From contig PLSN01000322.1 in NCBI GenBank assembly GCA_003165135.1, positions 6,884 to 14,643 on the forward strand: a stretch of DNA of 7,760 nt, read 5' to 3'. Source of the stretch: Bacteroidota bacterium (lineage in GTDB: Bacteria > Bacteroidota > Bacteroidia > Chitinophagales > LD1). Every line of letters starts with the position of its first letter. Within the stretch, counting starts at the first letter, position 1. Positions 1-6,248 of the stretch are shown here, one piece after another. The notes beneath the pieces were generated by a model. It saw nothing but the letters and a program-made list of their open reading frames with translations. It did not search any database and had not been told where the DNA came from. Position numbers and translations under genes: made by a program.

Positions 1-369
1 TACTATGGAGTGGTTCAGCCCGGCAATACAGGCCCTACGGGCAGCCACTTTGTGATCACAGATTCTACTACGGTATATCCCGATACTGTATCTACGAGTA
101 CAGGAGTCTACGTACTGAACCAGCAGATATCATTTAAGGTTGTACCTAACCCAACGCAGGACTATGTCTATATCTATATGGGCGACAATAGCACCAGCAA
201 TGTCAAGGGTAAACTATATGATGCTAAAGGCAACCTGCTGCAAGACCTCGGCTATATGCAGCCTACCATAGCTTATTCGATAGATATGACCGGATACCCG
301 GCTGGAGTGTACCTGCTCCACGTGAGCAATAGCAGTCAGGACGTGGTCAAAAAAATAGTAAAAGAGTAG
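1..369 (+). CDS. C-terminal end of a T9SS-exported protein (5' partial)
   Basis: The frame is open from the first base of the window, so only the last 122 codons of a longer gene are present; the GTG at base 10 is an internal codon rather than a convincing start. The last roughly 80 residues form a type A sorting domain of the type IX secretion system. They begin with FKVVPNPTQDYVYIYM, which fits the family pattern of a short strand followed by PNP and a hydrophobic strand. A KLYDAKGNLL strand, a PAGVYLLHV strand and a basic KKIVKE tail follow. In this family the domain directs the protein across the outer membrane and is usually cleaved as the protein is released or anchored at the surface. 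The visible upstream part is rich in Thr, Ser and Val and gives no clue to function. The N-terminal domains and true start lie outside the window. Confidence 0.85.
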   Translation, partial: YYGVVQPGNTGPTGSHFVITDSTTVYPDTVSTSTGVYVLNQQISFKVVPNPTQDYVYIYMGDNSTSNVKGKLYDAKGNLLQDLGYMQPTIAYSIDMTGYPAGVYLLHVSNSSQDVVKKIVKE

Positions 370-383
370 TATAAAAAGCGACG

Positions 384-425
384 AATAAAATGAGCCCTCT
401 CATCTTCGCGAGGGCTCATTTTATT
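384..425 (+). terminator. Strong intrinsic hairpin terminator
   Basis: A perfect 16-base-pair inverted repeat (384-399 pairing with 410-425) surrounds a 10-base loop (400-409). The inner part of the stem, TGAGCCCTC/GAGGGCTCA, is GC-rich. The outer part is A-rich on the left and T-rich on the right, so the right arm ends in TTTTATT. It lies 14 bases after the stop codon of the upstream T9SS protein. The A-tract/T-tract symmetry means it could stop transcription from either side. It should insulate the next gene from readthrough. Confidence 0.85.
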
Positions 426-518
426 TAGGAAATAAGAGGTCGCAGAAAGCAAAAACTAATCTCTATATTTAATGTTCTATACTAAAGATTTTTTTTACCA
501 TAATCAATTTAGACGAAC

Positions 519-2534
519 ATGAGGTCTTGTTACAAATTTATTTTAGCACTGTTTTTTCTTTGCTTTCTTATTGTCGGCCCCAAAGTATACAGCGCCAATG
601 ATTCGCTATACATAGCACGCCAGCAGGCATACATTGATTCTGCGCTGGCATACTCCGGTACGGACGCAATGCCTATTCAGGCATATATGGGTGTGCCTAT
701 CGACTCTGCTACTCTGCAGACCATGCTCAATGGAGTAGCTACAGATTCAACGAGTGATTTTCAATATGAGCAGCTCGTACGGATATTGATCTTCGCTCCC
801 GGTGTCTATGACTCTGTGATCCTGCCGTATCTCCGCCCTATACATTATTGGGTCAACTACAACGATACACTGGATTGTTATTGGTCAGAAAATCATATGA
901 TACAGTGGATGTCATCAAACTGGCTCCTGCATGAATACTACGGGATACCCGCAGACCCCAATCTCCGCATCAGGTTGGTACATTATCTCCAGATGAAGAT
1001 ACAATACAACTATTATGAGTTTTTCTCCACCGTCTATAATCCATACTGCCTCGCCGGCATATTGAACCTCGCCGATTTTTCTCAGGATACTGTAGTCAAA
1101 AACCTGGCCGTGCAGGCAGCTCAGCGCCTGATGAAGGACTTTCTTATCATGACCACCGATCAGGGAGTCATGTATCCCGCGGCGGGCAGAAACTATGCAG
1201 ACAAATATGACGGGGCATACGGACAGAATCATAATAGTGTAATTTGGTTATTGTCAGGCTTGGGGCCGATGCCTATAGGCGCCTCGCATTGCGGAGGTTT
1301 CTTATCTACTAGTTCTGTATCAGTCGATCCTGTGATACAGACATGGGTACCGATCATAGATACAACCTATATCGTAGGCCAGACACTTGATAGTGCGTAT
1401 GCGCAGAACGACTACCTTGATTCGTTGGATAGGATTGTTTTTCAATGGAGCGCAGGAGCATATTTCCCTCCTCAGTTCGCAGCAGAAACTTTCGCACTCA
1501 TCAGTGATTCTGATATGTGGAAGAACTCTTCATTTGCGGCTTTTGCACCGCTCTCCACATTACCTATCTCACTAGTGCCAAGCATTTCAGAGCAGCTAAG
1601 CGTTGCGTCTGTCAGTTCGGAATTATATTCTGATACATTGGTGGTCTTTAAACATAATTCCATTTCGCTTTCATCTATCCAGAATTACTGGCCCGGCAAA
1701 TGGGGTTATCAGCAATATCCATGTGTAGCTGCTGTCGGTACCGCTGCTGTATATACAGGATCCGGACAGGTGGCCTATGACTGGAATAACAGGTCAGCTA
1801 CCAATCAAAATGATGACCTACCCTATGTCAAACAGGTAAAAAATGTAGCGTTTCTTCAATACCGCCCGCAATACAAACCATCGGAACTCGGTCCCAGCGA
1901 CTCTACTGTCGCCCTGCACTGGTATATCGGAGACTATACTGAGGTCAGAAATGATAGCCTTTGGCTGCTGAGCCGTCAGGGAAATAACTATGTCGCTGTG
2001 CGCAGGCCCGCTCTTACACAGTTTGACAGCCTCTGGATATGTGATAAGCCCGACCCGCAGGATGGCCAAACGTGGATCATTATTGTAGGTGATTCTGTTA
2101 TGTATAATAGTTTCAATAACTTTCAGGCAGTCATTGATTCTTCGAAGTTTACAGAGCAGTGGACCTTTGATACCCTGACCCAGCAATTGATCTATTATTC
2201 ATCTATCACGATCGATTCGATCACGATACAGAATACCTGGAGCGCCGACACAACTGATAAACTGCCGAACAGCGTGAAAGCTGTCAAGCCTGATCAGTCT
2301 GGCATGAATATCTATCCTAATCCTGCCAATGGAAATGTCAATGTGGCTCTCGGAAGCAATGCTGTCAATGGCACTGTAGAAGTGTATAATATGATCGGGC
2401 AGGTGGTTTATCAAACGACCATAAGCGGCACATCAGTCAATTTCACTACATCACAATGGGGTGAAGGCGTGTATGCAGTAAGGGCAACGACAGATTCAGG
2501 TACGATATCAAGATCTTTTGTGGTAAGTCATTAA
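519..2534 (+). CDS. Large secreted T9SS cargo protein, possible alpha/alpha-toroid-like domain, function unknown
   Basis: Encodes 671 residues. The ATG start gives a good Sec signal peptide: Arg and Lys near the start, then a hydrophobic core FILALFFLCFLIVG at residues 7-20, with likely cleavage after VYSA (about residue 26). The last ~75 residues form a T9SS type A sorting domain: MNIYPNPANGNVNVAL at 596-611, then VEVYNMIGQVVY, then WGEGVYAVRAT, ending SFVVSH. So it is probably exported to the cell surface or medium. The middle is less clear. Residues 119-245 are helix-rich, with motifs SENHMIQW (123-130), NPYCLAGILNLADF (174-187) and a GRNY segment (223-226) followed by GQNHN (235-239). These resemble helical alpha/alpha-toroid proteins, a fold seen in many polysaccharide lyases and glycosidases; that is recalled pattern similarity, not a proven match. 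Residues 360-590 look beta-rich. It is followed after 15 bases by the MbnP-like gene, so the two are probably cotranscribed. No substrate or catalytic residues can be assigned. Confidence 0.85.
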   Translation: MRSCYKFILALFFLCFLIVGPKVYSANDSLYIARQQAYIDSALAYSGTDAMPIQAYMGVPIDSATLQTMLNGVATDSTSDFQYEQLVRILIFAPGVYDSVILPYLRPIHYWVNYNDTLDCYWSENHMIQWMSSNWLLHEYYGIPADPNLRIRLVHYLQMKIQYNYYEFFSTVYNPYCLAGILNLADFSQDTVVKNLAVQAAQRLMKDFLIMTTDQGVMYPAAGRNYADKYDGAYGQNHNSVIWLLSGLGPMPIGASHCGGFLSTSSVSVDPVIQTWVPIIDTTYIVGQTLDSAYAQNDYLDSLDRIVFQWSAGAYFPPQFAAETFALISDSDMWKNSSFAAFAPLSTLPISLVPSISEQLSVASVSSELYSDTLVVFKHNSISLSSIQNYWPGKWGYQQYPCVAAVGTAAVYTGSGQVAYDWNNRSATNQNDDLPYVKQVKNVAFLQYRPQYKPSELGPSDSTVALHWYIGDYTEVRNDSLWLLSRQGNNYVAVRRPALTQFDSLWICDKPDPQDGQTWIIIVGDSVMYNSFNNFQAVIDSSKFTEQWTFDTLTQQLIYYSSITIDSITIQNTWSADTTDKLPNSVKAVKPDQSGMNIYPNPANGNVNVALGSNAVNGTVEVYNMIGQVVYQTTISGTSVNFTTSQWGEGVYAVRATTDSGTISRSFVVSH

Positions 2535-2549
2535 AAAGAAAAGAATAGA

Positions 2550-3314
2550 GTGTTTCACATCACATCAAAAAAGTATTTGATTTTTTTTAGCATAGCAGCC
2601 ATCATGGTTGCTATGTCTTTTAAAAGCATACCCGCACAAACCAAACTGATCATTAGATTTGAAAACTATGTGGGTGATAAAAAGCTATCCCTTGATACCC
2701 CCACATATGTGAATGGCCTGGGCCAGATATTCACAGTCACTAATTTCAAATACTATATCAGCAATATTAAACTGACAGGTAGCGATAGTAAGGTATACAG
2801 CAAAGAAGATGGCTATTATCTCATCAAAGCCGATGACGAAACCACATGGAAAGCAGAGTTGGATGATGTGCCGCCGGGCAGCTATAGCAGCATTAGCTTT
2901 ACGATAGGAGTGGACAGCCTGCATAATTGTAGCGGTGCGCAGAGTGGTGCACTGGACCCTATAAATGGTATGTTCTGGACATGGAATACCGGGTACATCT
3001 TTATGAAGCTTGAAGGTAAAAGCCCAGCGTCCAAACAGCCCGGCCATATCTTTGAATATCATATCGGAGGCTATAAAGAACCGACCAATTTTATCCGCAA
3101 CACTTCATTGACATTCCCCAAAGAACCGATGAAGATAAATCCCGGCAAGGTCACTACGCTCTATATCAAAACTGATGTGGCAAAAGTATTGCAAGGAAAA
3201 AATGAAATTGATTTTTCGAAATTGTCTTCGGTGACAGACTTTCATAATTCTGATAAGATCGCAGACAATTATGTAAACATGTTCAGCATTATCAGGATAA
3301 GCAATGAATGGTAA
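2550..3314 (+). CDS. mbnP: MbnP-family protein, probable periplasmic or surface copper-binding partner of MbnH
   Basis: Encodes 254 residues. The GTG start at 2550 is chosen because the same frame has a stop (that of the upstream gene) at 2532-2534, no ATG lies between, and the GTG start completes a signal peptide (KKYLIFFSIAAIMVAMSF at 7-24, likely cleaved near IPAQ, 27-30). The family call rests on order and spacing of motifs: an N-terminal beta strand TKLIIRFENYVGDKKL, then LGQIFTVTNFKYYISNIKL (57-75), DVPPGSYSSISFTIGVDSLH (106-125), GMFWTWNTGYIFMKLEG (140-156) and EYHIGGY (169-175). In studied MbnP, CorA and MopE proteins a Trp converted to kynurenine plus His residues bind copper. Candidates here are W143 or W145 with H125 and H171; which Trp is modified, and whether any is, is inference. 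There is one cysteine (C127). The gene sits 15 bases after a T9SS cargo gene and overlaps the di-heme enzyme gene by 11 bases, which suggests translational coupling. Confidence 0.8.
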   Translation: MFHITSKKYLIFFSIAAIMVAMSFKSIPAQTKLIIRFENYVGDKKLSLDTPTYVNGLGQIFTVTNFKYYISNIKLTGSDSKVYSKEDGYYLIKADDETTWKAELDDVPPGSYSSISFTIGVDSLHNCSGAQSGALDPINGMFWTWNTGYIFMKLEGKSPASKQPGHIFEYHIGGYKEPTNFIRNTSLTFPKEPMKINPGKVTTLYIKTDVAKVLQGKNEIDFSKLSSVTDFHNSDKIADNYVNMFSIIRISNEW

Positions 3315-4407
3315 ATTCCCCACCGCCATCGTTGGTCGCCTGACCAAAATCATTGTCAGGTATAAGTTACTCAGCATAACATTGATCATGTTAGCTGCGA
3401 TTTGGCTTTTCAGCGATTTCACCGAAGAGAATCCTTATTTCAAGATCACGGCAAAAGATATCGAGTTTAAAATACCTAAAGGATTTCCCAAACCCGTTTA
3501 TGATTTCAAAAACAATAAGCCGACACCTGAAGGTTTTGTGCTAGGGCGCAGGCTGTTCTATGATCCGATATTGTCTAAAGACAGCAGTACCAGCTGTGCG
3601 AGCTGCCATCAGCGGATAGCTGCATTCGGGCATATGGATCACCCACTCAGTCATGGTATCTATGGTCTGATCGGTAAACGCAATGTCCCAGCCATCCAGA
3701 ATGTAGTATGGGGTGAATCATTCATGTGGGATGGTGGTGTCAATAATATCGAGGTGCAGCCGCTCAGCCCCATCACCAATCCCATTGAGATGAATGAGAA
3801 ATTGGATGAGGTACTAATGCGTTTAAAACATAGCCCGTACTACCGAGATGCATTCCAGAAGGCCTTTGGTGATAGTATCATTTCTTCAGAGCGGATGCTG
3901 AAAGCTATCACTCAGTTCATCGGTCTGATGGTGTCTGCCAATTCCCGATATGATCAGTTCATGCGCCATGAGGATACACTCACACAGTTTGAGTTTAACG
4001 GACTCATGGTCTTTCGTGAGAAGTGTGCCAAGTGCCACAGAGAGCCTCTATTCACGGATGAGTCATACAAGAGCAGCGGCCTCAAGCCTGACACATCATT
4101 GCGCGACCTGGGGCGTGCCATCATCACCGGCCGGCCTAATGATGAGTATACTTTCAAAGTACCCAGCCTGCGAAATATAGTCCGCAGCTATCCCTATATG
4201 CATGACGGTAGGTTCAGGACATTGGAACAGGTCCTTGATCATTATTCCAATGGTGATTTCTACATGGTCAATGTCAGTCCGGAACTATTGGAAACACGAA
4301 ATCTCTCCTCACTCGAGAAGAAAGAGATCATTGCCTTTCTCAAAACACTCACTGATGACCAGTTTCTCTATGACAGACGTTTTGCTGATCCGACATACTC
4401 AAGATAA
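3304..4407 (+). CDS. mbnH: Di-heme cytochrome c peroxidase/MauG-family enzyme, MbnH-like
   Basis: Encodes 367 residues, normal size for the family. A membrane segment at 21-36 (KLLSITLIMLAAIWLF) follows a basic 20-residue N terminus, so the enzyme is exported and perhaps anchored in the inner membrane facing the periplasm. Two heme-binding motifs are present: CASCH (98-102) and CAKCH (241-245). Other family landmarks are GRRLFYDPILS (81-91), GKRNVPAIQN (124-133), MWDGG (141-145, with W142 matching the inter-heme Trp of the family), NPIEM (159-163), FKVPSLRNI (284-292) and PYMHDGRFRTLEQVLDHY (297-314). Canonical bacterial cytochrome c peroxidases have a Met ligand to the second heme after this last block; here the aligned position is Y314, the arrangement of MauG, where Tyr helps stabilise a high-valent bis-Fe(IV) state. 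Together with the overlapping MbnP gene this favours a protein-modifying oxidase, oxidising Trp in MbnP, over a peroxide scavenger. The start ATG overlaps the upstream gene by 11 bases. A simple peroxidase role remains possible. Confidence 0.88.
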   Translation: MNGKFPTAIVGRLTKIIVRYKLLSITLIMLAAIWLFSDFTEENPYFKITAKDIEFKIPKGFPKPVYDFKNNKPTPEGFVLGRRLFYDPILSKDSSTSCASCHQRIAAFGHMDHPLSHGIYGLIGKRNVPAIQNVVWGESFMWDGGVNNIEVQPLSPITNPIEMNEKLDEVLMRLKHSPYYRDAFQKAFGDSIISSERMLKAITQFIGLMVSANSRYDQFMRHEDTLTQFEFNGLMVFREKCAKCHREPLFTDESYKSSGLKPDTSLRDLGRAIITGRPNDEYTFKVPSLRNIVRSYPYMHDGRFRTLEQVLDHYSNGDFYMVNVSPELLETRNLSSLEKKEIIAFLKTLTDDQFLYDRRFADPTYSR

Positions 4408-4410
4408 AAG

Positions 4411-4463
4411 GGACGTGGGGCGAGGACGAGAGTAGTTTTGCCCTCGTCCTTCGTCCCACGCCT
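4411..4463. terminator. Bidirectional hairpin between convergent genes, built from GGACGAG-like repeats
   Basis: The left arm (4411-4430) and right arm (4443-4463) can pair over about 20 base pairs, with a one-base bulge and a few G-T wobbles. The core AGGACGAG (4423-4430) pairs perfectly with CTCGTCCT (4443-4450). The loop is 4431-4442. Toward the plus strand the stem is followed by a pyrimidine-rich TCTCGTCTCTTT. On the minus strand, just past the stem, the sequence reads CTTTTATC. It lies between the stops of the MbnH-like gene (4407) and the convergent HtrA gene (4479), so it probably ends both transcripts. The T-tracts are short, which lowers certainty that it acts without a factor. Confidence 0.65.
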
Positions 4464-4478
4464 CTCGTCTCTTTAAGA

Positions 4479-5975
4479 CTACATCCTGAAGGCGTACAGA
4501 TAACTCTCAGGCCTGTTTGGATAGATGCCTTCGACCATTACCTTGCCTTGTTTGTCTTTGAGGATATTAACGAGGTCCTCTACATTATTGACAGGTTGAT
4601 CATCGATCTGGGTGATGACAAAACCTTTTCTGATATCAGTAAACTGAGATACTTTGCCCTCTTTCAGATCAGTGATACGGACGCCGCTTTGTATACGTAG
4701 TTGAACTTTTTCATGATCGGTCAGGTTTTCTACTTTCAGGCCGAGCTCATTTAGTATGTCTTTCGAGTTCTCGACTGCAGACAGCGTATTGTATTTGTTT
4801 TTCAGCTGCACTGTAGCTGTCTGTATTTTGCCATCGCGGATAAACTCCACTGTGATCTTATCGCCGGGACGGTACTTGGCTACCTGCTCCTGTAGCTCAG
4901 GTGAGCTCACGATAGGAAAGCCGTTTATCTTGGTGATCACGTCTTTGGCTTTCAAACCGCCTTCTTCGCCGGCGGAACCTTTATTTACGCCGTCCACATA
5001 GGCACCCTCATAGCTGTCAAGGCCCAGGTCTTTAGCAGTTTTGTCATCCATAGTGCGAATAGACACACCCAGGAAACCACGCTGAGATGTACCGAACTGT
5101 TTGAGATCAAGTATCACCTTGTTGACGATATTAGATGGCACCGCGAATGAATAACCTGCATAGCTGCCGGTAGGAGAAGCGATAGCCGTATTGATACCTA
5201 CGAGCTGGCCGTTCACATTGACCAGCGCGCCACCGCTGTTGCCGGGATTCACAGCCGCATCTGTCTGTATGAATGACTCGATAGCTGTGTTAGCCTTCTG
5301 ATGCCCCTCACCGTCGTCCATCATGTTAAGGTTACGGCCCTTAGCGCTCACGATACCTGCGGTCACAGTAGATGCGAGGTTGAATGGATTGCCGACTGCC
5401 AGCACCCATTCACCTACGAGCACAGAGTCAGAGTTTGCAAATTGTATAGATGGAAGATTGTCGCCTTCTATTTTCAGCAGGGCAATATCTGTGTCGGGAT
5501 CGCGGCCTATCACCTTTGCTTTATAGGATTTGTTATTGTGCATCACGACCTCTATCTCGCTGGCATTTTCCACCACATGGTTATTGGTCACGATATAGCC
5601 GTCTTTTGATACGATGACGCCGGAGCCTGTGGCTACCTGGTCCTGCGGCTGGTATGGATTGGGCCCCTGAAAGAAATGGAAAAAATCATTGCCGAACATA
5701 TCCTGCGGGAATGGATTGCCCTGATAGGCTACTTTCTGTGCTTTGAAAACAGACTTCACATGCACCACACATGGTGTAGAGGCTGCTGCTGCATAGCGGA
5801 AGTCTATCGGCTGTGCATTAGAAGTGTTCATCGGCAGACTCGCCAAACGTGTCGGTGCCATGCTATCTACGATGGCTATCTTGTCTACCGGAAAAAAATG
5901 CTGGTAAGTGATGACTGCACCCACTGCACTCACCACTGAGATCATAACTGTGAAAACAATTCTTTTGAAGTTCAT
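4479..5975 (-). CDS. htrA: HtrA/Do-family periplasmic serine protease with two PDZ domains
   Basis: Encodes 498 residues, usual for Bacteroidota HtrA. An N-terminal hydrophobic segment (VFTVMISVVSAVGAVITY, 7-24) acts as signal peptide or membrane anchor, so the enzyme works in the periplasm, degrading or refolding damaged envelope proteins. A low-complexity Phe/Gly/Pro/Gln stretch at 85-115 precedes the trypsin-like domain. The catalytic triad is visible: H133 in TNNHVV, D163 in DPDTDIALLK and S247 in NPGNSGGAL. The domain continues through GINTAI (260-265) and GYSFAVPSN (274-282). PDZ1 begins around GFLGVSI (300-306) and includes VITKINGFPI (346-355). A more diverged PDZ2 covers about 410-498, with GFVITQIDDQPV at 451-462. 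C69 replaces the small hydrophobic residue often seen before VVHV; its effect is unknown. It has its own promoter upstream and converges on the MbnPH group, so it is a separate transcription unit. Whether it is a DegP, DegQ or DegS counterpart cannot be settled; two PDZ domains argue against DegS. Confidence 0.95.
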   Translation of the reverse strand: MNFKRIVFTVMISVVSAVGAVITYQHFFPVDKIAIVDSMAPTRLASLPMNTSNAQPIDFRYAAAASTPCVVHVKSVFKAQKVAYQGNPFPQDMFGNDFFHFFQGPNPYQPQDQVATGSGVIVSKDGYIVTNNHVVENASEIEVVMHNNKSYKAKVIGRDPDTDIALLKIEGDNLPSIQFANSDSVLVGEWVLAVGNPFNLASTVTAGIVSAKGRNLNMMDDGEGHQKANTAIESFIQTDAAVNPGNSGGALVNVNGQLVGINTAIASPTGSYAGYSFAVPSNIVNKVILDLKQFGTSQRGFLGVSIRTMDDKTAKDLGLDSYEGAYVDGVNKGSAGEEGGLKAKDVITKINGFPIVSSPELQEQVAKYRPGDKITVEFIRDGKIQTATVQLKNKYNTLSAVENSKDILNELGLKVENLTDHEKVQLRIQSGVRITDLKEGKVSQFTDIRKGFVITQIDDQPVNNVEDLVNILKDKQGKVMVEGIYPNRPESYLYAFRM

Positions 5976-6013
5976 AGCTGTAATGTTTTATAATTAAACA
6001 ACGTTTCGTACTG

Positions 6014-6044
6014 CAAAGTTATTTTAGCTGATTTTAAAAATCAA
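6014..6044 (-). promoter_or_regulatory. Bacteroidota-type promoter of the HtrA gene
   Basis: Read on the minus strand, TTG (6042-6044) is followed by exactly 20 bases and then TAACTTTG (6014-6021), a full match to the TAnnTTTG -7 element used by the primary sigma factor of Bacteroidota. Transcription would start near 6005-6010, giving a leader of about 30 bases before the ATG at 5975. The spacer contains the near-palindrome GATTTTTAAAATC, which may simply be AT-rich spacer or could be an operator. No alternative sigma-factor signature was recognised. Confidence 0.75.
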
Positions 6045-6107
6045 GTCTGGTGTATATTGGTTTAACTCTGTTTAACAGCGAGTTTTTAAGGAAAGTTAAA
6101 ATGATTT

Positions 6108-6115
6108 TATGTTTG
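6108..6115 (+). promoter_or_regulatory. Possible -7 element for the histidine kinase gene
   Basis: TATGTTTG matches TAnnTTTG fully on the plus strand. The expected -33 position about 20 bases upstream (around 6083-6087) reads GTTTTT, not TTG, so the promoter is incomplete by consensus. If used, the leader before the TTG start at 6249 would be about 125 bases, long for a kinase gene. The eight-base match could arise by chance in this AT-rich region. Confidence 0.3.
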
Positions 6116-6248
6116 ATCTGCAAAACGAAAAGTCGGAGTATACATTACCTTATATTTATTTATATGATTTCTAATGTATTTTACGAAATTTGTGGCGCAC
6201 GTCACCTGCAAAATTCATTGACCTGTTTAAGAAATAAAAAAATTACTG

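Noticed and set aside
10..12. GTG as the true start of the first coding region
   Set aside because: The frame stays open to the window edge, and a start there would give a protein with a T9SS sorting domain but no signal peptide, which could not reach the secretion system.
464..471. TATATTTA as a -7 promoter element for the T9SS cargo gene at 519
   Set aside because: It lacks the final G of TAnnTTTG and there is no TTG about 20 bases upstream, so it is not better than chance in this AT-rich stretch.
915..1232. 105-residue minus-strand open frame inside the T9SS cargo gene, and similar ones at 1818-2186 and 2685-3062
   Set aside because: All are antisense shadows of well-supported plus-strand genes, without signal peptides, domains or plausible start contexts.
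2535..2549. Possible small methanobactin-type precursor peptide next to the MbnP gene
   Set aside because: Only 15 bases separate the neighbouring genes, and no short Cys-containing peptide frame was seen in the other intergenic stretches either.
5301..5609. Open frames of 67 and 102 residues on the plus strand within the HtrA gene
   Set aside because: They are antisense to the well-conserved protease domain and show no family features of their own.
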